From Phycisphaerales bacterium (GTDB taxonomy: Bacteria > Planctomycetota > Phycisphaerae > Phycisphaerales > UBA1924): 64,000 nucleotides of DNA. The first letter of the stretch is position 1; each line of letters begins with the position of its first letter. The stretch covers positions 120,785 to 184,784 of the forward strand of contig JAJDDI010000068.1 of NCBI GenBank assembly GCA_029260375.1, written 5' to 3'. A model generated the notes under the pieces. It searched no databases and was not told the DNA's origin. It was given only the letters and a program-made list of their open reading frames with translations. A program made the translations under genes and the position numbers. Positions 1 through 9,213 of this stretch are shown piece by piece.

Positions 1-2502
1 GTTGCGGGCGCCCTGGGCCAGCCGCCCATCCCGAGCGGGCAGGCGTTTCAGATCTCGGTCAACGCTCAGGGGCGATTCGCCAACGCAGAGCAGTTCGGAG
101 ACGTCGTCGTCAAGACCGGCGAAGACGGGCGGCTCCTGCGCGTACGCGACATCGGGCGGGTCGAGCTCGGCGCCCGCGAGTACACCACGAACAGCTACCT
201 CAACGGCAAGCCCGCCGTCGCCATGGTACTTTTCCAGCGCCCCGGCGCCAACGCAATCACCACGACCAAGTCGGTCATCGGCACGATGGATGAGCTGGCG
301 AAGGACTTCCCGGACGGTTTCGAGCACCGCATCGTCTACAACCCGACCAAGTTCATCGAGGAGTCGGTCGCCGCGGTGATCCAAACGCTCTTCGAGGCGG
401 TCCTCCTCGTCGTGCTGGTCATTGTGATCTTCCTCCAGAGCTGGAGGGCCGCGATCATCCCCCTCGCCGCGATCCCCGTCTCGCTCGTCGGGACCTTCGC
501 GATCATGGGCCCGCTCGGGTTCTCGCTCAACAACCTCTCGCTCTTCGGCCTGGTTCTGGCTATCGGCATCGTGGTCGACGACGCCATCGTTGTGGTCGAG
601 AACGTGCAGCGGAACATTGAGGAGGGTCTCGCCCCCCGTGCCGCCGCCCGCAAGGCGATGGGGGAGGTCTCGGGACCAATCATCGCCATGTCGCTTGTGC
701 TTGTCGCGGTGTTCGTGCCCACCGCGTTCATCAGCGGCATCTCAGGGCAGTTTTACCGCCAGTTCGCCCTGACCATCGCCGGGGCGACCATGATCTCGAT
801 GATCAACTCTCTCACGCTCAGCCCCGCGCTGTGCGCGATCCTGCTCAAGGAAAGAGCCGAGAGAAAGGGATTCGTCGCCAAGGCCTGGTGGGTGCTCACC
901 GGCTGGTTCTTCTGGCTGTTCAACAAGACCTTCGACAAGTCATCGGTCGTCTACGCGGCCGCCGTCAGACGCTTGGTTCGTATGTCGGCAGTCGCCCTTG
1001 CCGTCTACGTGGGGCTCCTCGGGCTCACCGGCTTCATGTTCAACACGGTCCCGGGCGGGTTCATCCCTGAGCAGGACCAGGGCTACCTCATCGTCGCGAT
1101 CCAGCTTCCCGAGGGCGCCTCCCTCGAGCGCACGGACCGAGTCGTCCGGCAGGTCTCGCAGATCGTCATGGACACCCCCGGCATCTATGGCGCCGTGGGG
1201 TTCGCCGGGTTCTCCGGGGCGACCCGAACCAACGCGCCCAACGCCGCAGCCGTCTTCACGCCCCTCGAGCCGTTCGAGGATCGCGTCAAGCGGGGGCTCT
1301 CGTCGTTCTCCATCCTCGCGGATCTCCAGCAACGGCTCGGGGCCGTCCGGGACGCGGGCGCCTTCGTCATCAACCCGCCGGCTGTCCGAGGGATCGGCAC
1401 TGGCAGCGGGTTCCGCATGCAGGTTCAGGACCGCGCCGGGCGGGGCTTCGAGATGCTGCAGGCGACGATTGAGGAGGTCGTCGGCTCCGCACGCGCCGAT
1501 GCCGAGATCGTCGGCGCCTTCTCCACGTTCCGCGCGGACACACCACAGCTATTTGTGGACATCGACCGGACCAAGGCGCAGATGCTGGGCGTCCCTGTCG
1601 AGAACATCTTTGAAGCGTTGGGCGTCTACCTCGGATCCGCGTACGTCAATGACTTCAGCCTCCTCGGGCGAACGTACCGTGTCACCGCCCAGGCGGACCC
1701 CGGATCCCGGGTCTCGCCCGAGGACATCCTCGCCCTGCGAACGCGTAACGAAGAGGGGGGCATGGTCCCTCTCGGGTCCGTTGTGACCCTGCGAGACATC
1801 TCAGCCCCCAACCGGGTGATGCGGTACAACATGTTCCCATCGGCAAGCATCGACGGGCGAGGCGCCCCCGGCGTGAGCTCGGGCGAAGCCATCCAGCGAA
1901 TGGAACAGATCGCCCAATACACCCTCCCCCGCGGCATGTCCTACGAGTGGACCGACCTCGCCTATCAGCAGAAGCTCGAGGGCAACACCGCGATTTATAT
2001 CTTCCCCCTCGCGGTCCTCTTTGTTTTCCTTCTGCTCGCGGCCCAGTACGAGAGCTGGTCCCTGCCCTTGGCGATCATCCTCATCGTCCCCATGTCCCTG
2101 CTCTGCGCGATCGTGGGGGTCTGGTTCCGGGGCATGGATAACAACATTCTCACCCAGATCGGTTTCGTCGTGCTTGTCGCCCTTGCGACCAAGAACGCGA
2201 TCCTCATCGTCGAGTTCGCCAAGGTCCAGGAAGAAGAGGGCAAGGACCGATTTGCCGCTGTCGTCGAGGCCTGCCGCCTCCGCCTGCGTCCGATCCTCAT
2301 GACCGCCTTCGCCTTCATTCTCGGCGTGGTCCCCCTCGTGATTGCCACCGGGCCCGCCGCCGAGATGCGTCGGTCCCTCGGTACCACGGTCTTCAGCGGA
2401 ATGCTCGGTGTCACGTTCTTCGGCCTCTTCTTAACGCCTGTCTTCTACGTGGTCATCCGAGGCGTGGTCACTCGGAACCGGCGGAATAAGCCCGCGACAT
2501 AA
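1..2502 (+). CDS. RND efflux transporter permease, 5' end outside window
   Basis: Inner-membrane proton-driven pump of the resistance-nodulation-division superfamily (AcrB/HAE1 type), which exports drugs or other hydrophobic compounds with a periplasmic adaptor and an outer-membrane channel. The frame is open from base 1, so the N-terminal part (first membrane helix and part of the porter domain) is missing; 833 residues are visible of a usual 1030-1080. A long hydrophobic block follows the porter segment, and the transmembrane helix at about 541-610 carries the paired aspartates (577-582) that form the proton relay in AcrB. The second half repeats the porter-plus-membrane layout and ends with a last helix and a short basic tail. 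No adaptor or outer-membrane gene follows, so any partners lie upstream of the window. The family is certain; the substrate cannot be read from the sequence. Confidence 0.95.
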   Translation, partial: VAGALGQPPIPSGQAFQISVNAQGRFANAEQFGDVVVKTGEDGRLLRVRDIGRVELGAREYTTNSYLNGKPAVAMVLFQRPGANAITTTKSVIGTMDELAKDFPDGFEHRIVYNPTKFIEESVAAVIQTLFEAVLLVVLVIVIFLQSWRAAIIPLAAIPVSLVGTFAIMGPLGFSLNNLSLFGLVLAIGIVVDDAIVVVENVQRNIEEGLAPRAAARKAMGEVSGPIIAMSLVLVAVFVPTAFISGISGQFYRQFALTIAGATMISMINSLTLSPALCAILLKERAERKGFVAKAWWVLTGWFFWLFNKTFDKSSVVYAAAVRRLVRMSAVALAVYVGLLGLTGFMFNTVPGGFIPEQDQGYLIVAIQLPEGASLERTDRVVRQVSQIVMDTPGIYGAVGFAGFSGATRTNAPNAAAVFTPLEPFEDRVKRGLSSFSILADLQQRLGAVRDAGAFVINPPAVRGIGTGSGFRMQVQDRAGRGFEMLQATIEEVVGSARADAEIVGAFSTFRADTPQLFVDIDRTKAQMLGVPVENIFEALGVYLGSAYVNDFSLLGRTYRVTAQADPGSRVSPEDILALRTRNEEGGMVPLGSVVTLRDISAPNRVMRYNMFPSASIDGRGAPGVSSGEAIQRMEQIAQYTLPRGMSYEWTDLAYQQKLEGNTAIYIFPLAVLFVFLLLAAQYESWSLPLAIILIVPMSLLCAIVGVWFRGMDNNILTQIGFVVLVALATKNAILIVEFAKVQEEEGKDRFAAVVEACRLRLRPILMTAFAFILGVVPLVIATGPAAEMRRSLGTTVFSGMLGVTFFGLFLTPVFYVVIRGVVTRNRRNKPAT

Positions 2503-2822
2503 CCGCCGTCAGAGCAATATTCGCCGCCAAGGGTGTCCGCAGAGCAAACAGAGCTCAGGAGTACCGGCCGACGAGGTTCTGGCCGCATCCACTTGAAGCG
2601 CCGGTGTGCCGGCGCCCTGGCGCTTTCTGGCGAGCCAGTTTCCTTCATGACCCGGTGCGCCCCGACGCACTCCGAGCGAGTCTCAAGTGTCCTCGGCGCT
2701 CGCGAGCGATCAGCTCTCTGAACTGGGCGCGCTTACGACGCGTTCGGCTTCGGGCCCGATGATCTTCAGAAGTTTGCCCTACGGCGCACCCAGCGGTCGG
2801 TTGGGAGTGAATGCGAAGAGGT
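2503..2822. other. Intergenic, no gene seen
   Basis: Space between the convergent RND pump gene and the YkgJ-like gene. The short frames here have no recognisable protein features. I see no strong terminator hairpin with a T-run and no copy of the repeat modules found elsewhere in the window. Confidence 0.5.
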
Positions 2823-3131
2823 TCAGATGTCGCCGGATGCGGGGTCGCTCGGCGAAGACGATGGCTCAGTCAGGACCACCGCAATCGGAACACTATGAAG
2901 TGTGAGTAACGCGGCGACGTGAGGGTGCGTTCGGAGATATCCGGGCTCCCGGGAGCAGTCGAAATCACGGCATCCGCGGGGCCGGGTTTCATAAATACGA
3001 CAGCGCCCCTGATCAGTTACATGTGGGCAGCGATTGTCTTCAAACGGAAGGACAGAGCCATCATCGAGGAGAACTCCCCGATGGCCGGTGCAGCAGGTAC
3101 CCTCGCAGTCAACGCACGGCAGTACTACCAC
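2823..3131 (-). CDS. YkgJ-type cysteine-cluster protein
   Basis: Small protein of 102 residues. It begins with a cysteine cluster (CVDCEGTCC) in the first 15 residues, followed by further cysteines (CPH, CRIY, CRDFDC) spaced through the first 65. This is the pattern of the YkgJ family (once UPF0153), predicted zinc- or iron-chelating cytoplasmic proteins of unknown role. The GC-rich C-terminal 30 residues are low in features. It stands alone and is convergent with the RND pump gene. The start ATG lies directly before the first cysteine motif and no longer in-frame alternative is needed. Family assignment is fairly secure from the cysteine pattern; the function is not known. Confidence 0.75.
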   Translation of the reverse strand: MVVLPCVDCEGTCCTGHRGVLLDDGSVLPFEDNRCPHVTDQGRCRIYETRPRGCRDFDCSREPGYLRTHPHVAALLTLHSVPIAVVLTEPSSSPSDPASGDI

Positions 3132-3373
3132 AATCGCCGCACGAACTCGGCGGCGATCGGCGTATGAGGCCTGATTGATTCAGGAATGGGTGCGGCGTGA
3201 CCTTCGATCACAGAGTCTATCAGGGGCTTTCCGCTCGCGAGTGGGATCACCCCGAAATCCCGGGCATGCCCCATGTTCATGACATACTCCATTTCGCTGT
3301 CAACAACGGTCAGACCCATATGACCGGCCGAACTCCCCTGGGCTGCCCCCTCTAACCCGGCCCGGTTCGAGTG

Positions 3374-3480
3374 TTGGCCTCGGGCGTCGAGTTCCTGAGC
3401 AGCATCGTTCTTTGGGAGATACGCCGAGCCGGTGGCGCGGAAGAACGCGGCAAACCGCCGCAAATCGGTCTGCGCCAGCA
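3374..3480 (-). repeat. Mosaic repeat, module A, diverged copy 1
   Basis: This segment aligns by eye with the module A copies at 17162, 28391, 44371, 55146 and 62649. The shared landmarks are a GAGATA core near 3418, then GCGGCAAACCGC and GCAAATC blocks. It is the most diverged copy and lacks the half-tRNA module beside it. The surrounding stretch 3132-3568 holds no convincing gene; a minus-strand frame at 3125-3493 is mostly this repeat read in translation. Confidence 0.6.
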
Positions 3481-3568
3481 AACACTCGGCCATCGGCTTG
3501 ACTTTCGCCTAGGGGCCGCCGATAGTGTCCTTGTGAGTCTACATAAAAAGCCACCAACACCCAATGCC

Positions 3569-4066
3569 TTGGTCTCACAGACTTCTGAGTACGCGTTGAG
3601 GGCGGTTATCCATCTCGCACAGTTGCCCGCCGGCACACCAGCCGCCGCGATCGGCGTCGCCGAGGCCATCCGGGTGCCCGTGGGGTATCTTCAAAAGATT
3701 CTCCGCATGCTCGCGCGTGCGGGCATTCTCGACGCGCAGCGAGGCGCCGGTGGGGGATTCTCTCTCGCGAAGGTCGCCTCGGCGATCAGCGTGCTCGATG
3801 TGCTCCAAGCGACCGATAGCGATGTTTCCCGCATCGAGCGCTGCCCACTCGGCATACCGGGACACACGCGCCTCTGCTCACTCCACAGGCTCCTTGACGA
3901 TCAGATCGCGGAGATTCGGCAGACCTTTGCGACCACTTCGATTGCCGACTTGCTCGCCGATCAGGATGTCAGCTCGGGTCTCTGCTCGCCCGCCGGGGTC
4001 CAGGACTTGAAGGTCCGCCGATCCACCACAGACGCCCGCAGGCCATCCAAGAGAGAACCAACGTAG
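3569..4066 (+). CDS. Rrf2-family transcriptional regulator at head of nos operon
   Basis: DNA-binding regulator of the Rrf2 family (relatives include NsrR and IscR, which use an iron-sulfur cluster to sense nitric oxide or redox state). The start chosen is TTG 3569, because Rrf2 proteins begin with Met-x-x-Gln-Thr-x-Glu-Tyr-Ala-Leu-Arg, as here. GTG 3533 is an alternative and the frame is open further upstream. A winged helix spans residues 2-68 with the conserved GYLQKIL recognition region and a glycine-rich wing. Cluster ligands in this family are three cysteines; here C92 and C103 (in CSLH) are present but the middle one is absent. The position 126 bases before the cytochrome/nosZ genes suggests it controls them, probably in response to nitrogen oxides (inference). 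Confidence 0.85.
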   Translation: MVSQTSEYALRAVIHLAQLPAGTPAAAIGVAEAIRVPVGYLQKILRMLARAGILDAQRGAGGGFSLAKVASAISVLDVLQATDSDVSRIERCPLGIPGHTRLCSLHRLLDDQIAEIRQTFATTSIADLLADQDVSSGLCSPAGVQDLKVRRSTTDARRPSKREPT

Positions 4067-4191
4067 TTCCGTCTGGTCCGATGGGCAGGAGTTGTATTTT
4101 GCGGCCAAAGTGGACATGTAGAGACACAACGATACGATGAGATGGAGCATGCCTCGGCCCTCCCTCTCCCCGTCCTCCCAGGAGCACCCGA

Positions 4192-5010
4192 ATGAACTCC
4201 CCGAACAAGCCTCACGCCCACGCATCCGCGCCAGATCCGTATCTGCTGCCGGCACTCGGAGTGGCCGTTGTGGTGATCTTCACCCTCCCCGTGATCATCG
4301 CGCTGGCCTCGCTCGGGCGTCACTCCATCGCAGCGGAACAAGAGCAACGAGCGGTCGCCAGTGTGCCGGCGCCCTTGACAGGCGAGGCGCTGGGCGCGGC
4401 GACCTTCCAGCAGTCCTGCGTCGTGTGCCACGGCCCCAACGCCGAAGGCGTCCCGGGACTTGGCAAGCCGATCCGCAACAGCGCGTTCGTCCAGTCGGCA
4501 ACTGATGACGAGCTCTTCAACCTGATCGTCGGGGGCCGAGCCGTCGATGACGCGGCGAACACGACCGGGGTTGCCATGCCACCGCGCGCCGGGAATCCCG
4601 CCCTGACCGACGCGTCCTTGCATGCCGTCGTTTCCTATGTCAGAACACTTCAGGACCCGAATGTCCCGACCGCCTCAATCGATCCATGGACCAACATTCC
4701 GCATCCCTCTCACGAGGCATCGACGGAGACCGCCATCGGCCAGCCCGAGTTCATCGCTTCCTGCTCGGCTTGCCACGGCAGAGCAGGCGAGGGCCTCGAC
4801 GGGCTCGGCAAACCGCTTGCCAAGAGCGAGTTCGTCAGATCCAGAACGGACAAGGAAATGATGACATTCATCAAAACTGGGCGCCCCATTTGGGACGCGG
4901 CCAACACCACGGGCGTGGACATGCCCGCCAAGGGCGGCAACCCCGCCCTGTCAGACGACGACATGCTCAAGATCGTTCAGTACATCCGTTCGCTGCAAGT
5001 CGACGGGTGA
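4192..5010 (+). CDS. Membrane-anchored diheme cytochrome c of the nos operon
   Basis: Electron carrier with two class I cytochrome c domains in 272 residues. A single N-terminal membrane helix at about residues 18-42 anchors it to the inner membrane, with the rest in the periplasm. The heme sites are C76-V-V-C-H80 and C191-S-A-C-H195. Each is followed by a distal methionine region (VAMPPR in the first domain, VDMPAKGG in the second). ATG 4192 has a good ribosome site (AGGAG, 8 bases upstream). In clade II nos clusters two separate cytochromes (NosC1, NosC2) usually serve NosZ; this gene looks like a tandem diheme version placed first in the operon. The role as NosZ electron donor is inferred from position, 47 bases before nosZ. 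Confidence 0.88.
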   Translation: MNSPNKPHAHASAPDPYLLPALGVAVVVIFTLPVIIALASLGRHSIAAEQEQRAVASVPAPLTGEALGAATFQQSCVVCHGPNAEGVPGLGKPIRNSAFVQSATDDELFNLIVGGRAVDDAANTTGVAMPPRAGNPALTDASLHAVVSYVRTLQDPNVPTASIDPWTNIPHPSHEASTETAIGQPEFIASCSACHGRAGEGLDGLGKPLAKSEFVRSRTDKEMMTFIKTGRPIWDAANTTGVDMPAKGGNPALSDDDMLKIVQYIRSLQVDG

Positions 5011-5057
5011 AATGCTCTCGCGAGCGAGTGATCGCTCCATATGGAAGGACCGGAGTC

Positions 5058-7046
5058 ATGAGAAACCAGAATCGGTTCGGAACTGGCGCGGGCGCTCTCG
5101 CCCTTGCCGCGTTCCTCGCGTGTCCTACATCGGGCGCCTCGGCACAATCGATGTCCGACGTGCAGCGCATCGCGAAAGAACGCGGTCTCAGCACGGGCGA
5201 CCTGCTCGCCGCCGCCAAGACCTTCACCCCCAGCGGCATGAAGGACGAGTACATCATCTTCTCCTCGGGCGGGCACAGCGGCCAGGTCTTTGTCATCGGT
5301 GTGCCCTCGATGCGGATGCTCCGATCGATCGCCGTCTTCACACCCGAGCCCTGGCAGGGCTGGGGGTACGGCGTGGGCAATGAGATCCTCAAAGAGGGTG
5401 ACGTCAACGGAAAGGCGAATCTTTGGGGCGATACCCACCACCCCGCCCTGTCCGAGACCGAGGGCGACTACGACGGCCAATGGCTCTTTATCAATGACAA
5501 GATCAACGCCCGAGTCGGCGTCATCGACCTCCGCGACTTCGAGACGAAGCAGATCGTCAAGAACCCGCTAACGGTCAGCGATCACGGCGGCACCTTCGTC
5601 ACGCCCAACACCGAGTACGTCATCGAGGGAGGTCAGTACGCCGTGCCCTGGGGCGCCGACTACGCCCCCATCAGCGAGTACAAGGAGAAGTACAAGGGCT
5701 CGGTCACCCTGTGGAAGTTCGACCGCAAGAAGGGCCGGATCGACAAAGCTCAATCCTTCGCGATCGAACTGCCCCCGTACTGGCAGGACCTCACCGACGC
5801 GGGCAAGGGCGTCAGCGACGGGTACATGTTCCTCAACTCCATCAACACCGAGATGGCGACCGGCGGCATCGAGAACAAGAATCCCCCCTTCGAGGCCGGC
5901 GTCAGCATGAACGCCACCGATTACCTGCACATCATCAACTGGCGCAAGGCCGAGAAGGTGTACAAGAGCGGCAAGGTCACCCAGATCAAGGGCTTTCCCG
6001 TCATCACGCTGCAGACCGCGATCGACGAGGGCCTCCTCTACCTCACCCCCGAGCCTCGCAGCCCGCACGGCGTTGATGTCGCTCCCAACGGTGAGTTCAT
6101 CGTCGTCTCCGGAAAGCTCGACCCGCACACCACCATCTACTCCTTCCCCAAGATCCTCGGCGCCATCAAGAACAAGACGTTCTCGGGCAAGGACGAGTTC
6201 GGGGTCCCCGTGCTGGACTTTGACACCGTCGTCGAGGCCCAGGTCGAGGTCGGCCTCGGCCCCCTGCACACCCAGTTCGGGCCCGACGGGTACGCCTACA
6301 CCTCACTCTTCCTCGACTCGGCCGTCGCCCGATGGACTATGGGCGGCGCCTATGGCAAGGGCACCCCGGAGCCGGACTGGACCCTGGTCCACAAGACCCC
6401 GGTCCAGTACAACGTCGGTCACATCGGCGTCGCCGAGGGCGACACCGTCAGCCCGGACGGCAAGTACCTCATTGCCTTCAACAAATGGTCCGTTGACCGC
6501 TTCTTCCCCCCGGGCCCGTTGCTTCCCCAGAACTTTCAGCTCATCGATATCTCTGGCCAGGGCGCCGACATGCCGGTAATCTACGACATGCCCATCGGCG
6601 TCGGTGAGCCGCACTACGCCCAGATCATCAAGGCCGACAAGCTCAACCCCTGGACCGTCTACCCCGAGATCGGCTGGGACCCGCAGACCCAATCACTCGA
6701 TCCCTGGGCCCCCAAGCCCAAGATGGAGCGCGTCGAACGCAAGGACGACGGCACGGTTGAGGTCTACATGACCGCCATCCGCAGCCACTTCTCGCCAGAG
6801 CACATCAACGTGAAGGAAGGCGATAAGATCGTCTGGCGCATCACCAACATCGAGCGGGCCATCGACGCCACCCACGGCTTCGCCGTCCCGCAGTACAACA
6901 TCAACCTCAGCCTCGAGCCCGGCGAGACCGCCAAGTTCGAGTTCATCGCCGATCGCGCCGGCGTCTTCCCCTTCTACTGCTCCGAGTTCTGCTCAGCGCT
7001 CCACCTCGAGATGGTGGGGTATCTCATGGTAGAACCCAAGGAATAG
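5058..7046 (+). CDS. nosZ: Nitrous-oxide reductase, Sec-type (clade II)
   Basis: Periplasmic copper enzyme reducing N2O to N2, the last step of denitrification; 662 residues. The N-terminus is a plain Sec signal peptide ending in ASA-Q, without the twin-arginine motif of classical NosZ, which places it in clade II (atypical NosZ). The seven-bladed propeller that holds the CuZ four-copper centre supplies the expected histidine sites (GDTHHP, SDHGGT, SPHGVD, DPHTTI, GPLHTQ, VGHIGV, EPHYAQ). The C-terminal cupredoxin domain has the CuA site: C641-SEF-C645-SAL-H649-LE-M652, plus an upstream histidine in ATHGF. Start ATG 5058 follows a GGAG-like site. Upstream lies a diheme cytochrome; downstream genes encode maturation factors. 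All metal ligands I can check are present, so it should be active. Confidence 0.97.
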   Translation: MRNQNRFGTGAGALALAAFLACPTSGASAQSMSDVQRIAKERGLSTGDLLAAAKTFTPSGMKDEYIIFSSGGHSGQVFVIGVPSMRMLRSIAVFTPEPWQGWGYGVGNEILKEGDVNGKANLWGDTHHPALSETEGDYDGQWLFINDKINARVGVIDLRDFETKQIVKNPLTVSDHGGTFVTPNTEYVIEGGQYAVPWGADYAPISEYKEKYKGSVTLWKFDRKKGRIDKAQSFAIELPPYWQDLTDAGKGVSDGYMFLNSINTEMATGGIENKNPPFEAGVSMNATDYLHIINWRKAEKVYKSGKVTQIKGFPVITLQTAIDEGLLYLTPEPRSPHGVDVAPNGEFIVVSGKLDPHTTIYSFPKILGAIKNKTFSGKDEFGVPVLDFDTVVEAQVEVGLGPLHTQFGPDGYAYTSLFLDSAVARWTMGGAYGKGTPEPDWTLVHKTPVQYNVGHIGVAEGDTVSPDGKYLIAFNKWSVDRFFPPGPLLPQNFQLIDISGQGADMPVIYDMPIGVGEPHYAQIIKADKLNPWTVYPEIGWDPQTQSLDPWAPKPKMERVERKDDGTVEVYMTAIRSHFSPEHINVKEGDKIVWRITNIERAIDATHGFAVPQYNINLSLEPGETAKFEFIADRAGVFPFYCSEFCSALHLEMVGYLMVEPKE

Positions 7047-7056
7047 CACCACCGTT

Positions 7057-7084
7057 CCTGTCCGGGCCGAAAGGCACGGACAGG
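7057..7084 (+). promoter_or_regulatory. Stem-loop between nosZ and nosB-like gene
   Basis: Inverted repeat with 8-base arms (CCTGTCCG and CGGACAGG). Inside it three more G-C pairs close on a GAAA tetraloop after one mismatch. There is no T-run after it, so it may protect the nosZ message or partly attenuate transcription, rather than fully terminate (inference). It would give more NosZ than maturation proteins. Confidence 0.6.
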
Positions 7085-7144
7085 CATTCGACGCCACGTG
7101 CCCTCATGACCAGCTCACACAGCTCCAGAACCCAGGACGCACGC

Positions 7145-7813
7145 ATGTCAGACTCCTTCATCGGACGAATCGTCGGTCCCCGGGTCACGCCCGAAGATCT
7201 CACCAGGCGCGGCCTCCGCTACAGCGTTCCGGGATTTCTGCTTCTCGTGGCCCGCGTCCTTATCCTCGTCTCGCTCTTTCTGCCGTACTGGCACATGGAG
7301 CTTGTGGCCCCGCAGTACCCCAATAACCTGCATCTCACGGCGCACGTGAACCAGCTCTCGGGTGACGTCGCCGAGATCGACGGCCTCAACCACTACATCG
7401 GCATGCGCCCACTGGGCGAGGCCGCGCAGTTCGAGCGGAGCGTCGGGGTCTACCTGCTCATCCTCCTGGTCGTCCTCCTCGAGCTGGCCGCGTGGATCCA
7501 CAGCAAGTGGGCTGTCCTGCTCGTCCTGCCCGCGGTTCTCTTCCCGGCGATCTTTCTGGTGGACCTGCATCTCTGGATGAGTCACTTCGGCCAGAATCTC
7601 GACCCCGACGCACCGCTCTCCAACTCCATCCAGCCCTTCGTCCCGCCAGTTCTGGGCACGGGCACGGTCGGGCAGTTCAAGACCGTCGCGTCGCCCGGCG
7701 TCGGGCTCATCCTTGCAACCGTGGCTTCGGGCACGATGCTTGTTGCCCTGTTCTTCCACCGCCTCGCCTATCGACCGCTGACCAGGTCCAAGCGAATCGA
7801 GCAGAGCGAATGA
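7145..7813 (+). CDS. nosB: NosB-like membrane protein of clade II nos operon
   Basis: Integral membrane protein of about 222 residues with roughly four hydrophobic segments: near the N-terminus (FLLLVARVLILVSLFLPYWH), two in the middle, and one near the C-terminus. Between the first two is a periplasmic-looking stretch with the motif GLNHYIGM, which I associate with the NosB-type proteins found directly after nosZ in Sec-type clusters. Its biochemical role is unsettled in the literature I know. Start 7145 is preferred for its AGGA site 7 bases upstream; ATG 7106 in the same frame is an alternative giving 235 residues. Its stop overlaps the nosD start (ATGA). The name rests on position and topology more than on a diagnostic motif. 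Confidence 0.75.
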   Translation: MSDSFIGRIVGPRVTPEDLTRRGLRYSVPGFLLLVARVLILVSLFLPYWHMELVAPQYPNNLHLTAHVNQLSGDVAEIDGLNHYIGMRPLGEAAQFERSVGVYLLILLVVLLELAAWIHSKWAVLLVLPAVLFPAIFLVDLHLWMSHFGQNLDPDAPLSNSIQPFVPPVLGTGTVGQFKTVASPGVGLILATVASGTMLVALFFHRLAYRPLTRSKRIEQSE

Positions 7814-9213
7814 GCCGCCGCCTGCTTATCGTGCTGACCGCCACACTGATCGCGCGCACGACGTTCGCGACCACCCAGCCATCACCCAGAGACAGCGCGT
7901 CGATTCTCGCGATGATCGACCGCGCTCCAGAGGGCGCCCGCGTCCTGGTGCCCCCCGGACAGTACTCGGGCCATCTCCACATCGGAAAGACCGTCTCGCT
8001 GGACGGTGGGGGGCTTGTAACCATCGACGGAGGCGCCGACGGGACCGTCGTAGAGATTTCCGCGCCCGGCGTGACTTTCAGTGGATTCACTGTCCGAGGC
8101 TCGGGCACGCGTGTCGAGCGTGAGCCCGCCGGAATCCGAGCGACCGCGCCAGGCGTGACCATCGAAGACTGCGTCCTCGAAGACGTGCTCTTCGGCATTG
8201 ACCTCAAGGGCGCTGCGAACTCAAGAGTTCAGCGCAACACCATCAGCGGGAAGGACCTTGAACCTGGAAGGCGCGGTGACGGCATCCGCCTCTGGTGGAG
8301 TCCTGACTGCACCGTTCAGGATAACCGGGTCTCCGGATCCCGCGACATGGTGTTCTGGTACTCCGAGAACCTGACAGTCCGACGCAACGAGGTCACGCAC
8401 AGTCGTTACGGCCTCCATTTCATGTACAGCCACAGCACCACGCTCACCGGCAACGTCCTCAGGTACAACTCCGTCGGCATCTACCTCATGTACAGCAACA
8501 ACATCACGCTCACAGGGAACACGCTCATCAGCAACCGGGGATCGAGCGGCTACGGCATCGGCCTTAAGGACTGCGACAACATCGTCCTCCAATCGAACGC
8601 TCTCCTGGCCAACCGCGTCGGCGCCTATATCGATAACAGCCCTTCCTCCGTTGGATCCACCGGAATCGTGCGGGACAACTTTATCGCCTATAACGAGATC
8701 GGTATCCTCCTCACCCCCAACACCCACGATAACGTCATCTCGGGCAACGGCTTCATCGAGAACGAAGAGCAGGCCGGCGTTCATGGGCGGGGTGACCTCA
8801 CGCTCAACCGTTTCTCCCACCAGGGCCGGGGCAACTACTGGTCGGACTACGCCGGGTTCGATCAAGACGCGGACGGCATCGGCGACCTCGAATACCGTGC
8901 GGCGAGCCTCTTTGAGAGCCTGCTCGCGCGAGAACCAAGCCTCCGCCTGCTGGTCCACAGCCCGGCACAACAGGCGATCGAGTTCACCGCCCGTGCTCTG
9001 CCCGAGATGCGCCCCGACCCCAAGTTCATCGATCCCTCGCCCCTCATGAAACCTCCGAGCGTCGAAGTCACCGCCCTCCTCAGCTCCAGCCCACGCGGCA
9101 TGGCCCTGTCTGCGGCCGGGCTATTGCTCGCCGGCGCTGGCGCCCTGTCGCTGTTCGGACGCTCGCCACGTCTGCCCCATCCCGCCGCGATTGCTGGAAG
9201 GGAAAGCCGATGA
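7810..9213 (+). CDS. nosD: NosD copper-centre maturation protein
   Basis: Periplasmic right-handed beta-helix protein, 467 residues, needed with NosF and NosY to assemble the CuZ cluster of NosZ. It has a short signal peptide, then many turns of about 22 residues with repeated N-x-I/L and GNT/RNT steps between residues 60 and 330 (PbH1/CASH type). The YGLHFMYSH and GIYLMYSNN stretches are typical of NosD. A hydrophobic helix near the C-terminus (about 435-455) followed by basic residues suggests a membrane anchor. The start overlaps the stop of the preceding gene, and the end overlaps the next gene by four bases, so translation is probably coupled. Confidence 0.93.
   Translation: MSRRLLIVLTATLIARTTFATTQPSPRDSASILAMIDRAPEGARVLVPPGQYSGHLHIGKTVSLDGGGLVTIDGGADGTVVEISAPGVTFSGFTVRGSGTRVEREPAGIRATAPGVTIEDCVLEDVLFGIDLKGAANSRVQRNTISGKDLEPGRRGDGIRLWWSPDCTVQDNRVSGSRDMVFWYSENLTVRRNEVTHSRYGLHFMYSHSTTLTGNVLRYNSVGIYLMYSNNITLTGNTLISNRGSSGYGIGLKDCDNIVLQSNALLANRVGAYIDNSPSSVGSTGIVRDNFIAYNEIGILLTPNTHDNVISGNGFIENEEQAGVHGRGDLTLNRFSHQGRGNYWSDYAGFDQDADGIGDLEYRAASLFESLLAREPSLRLLVHSPAQQAIEFTARALPEMRPDPKFIDPSPLMKPPSVEVTALLSSSPRGMALSAAGLLLAGAGALSLFGRSPRLPHPAAIAGRESR

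Noticed and set aside
3125..3493. Minus-strand open frame of 122 residues between the YkgJ-like and Rrf2 genes
   Set aside because: Half of it is module A of the mosaic repeat in translation, and the rest shows no domain or supported start. It also overlaps the YkgJ-like gene.
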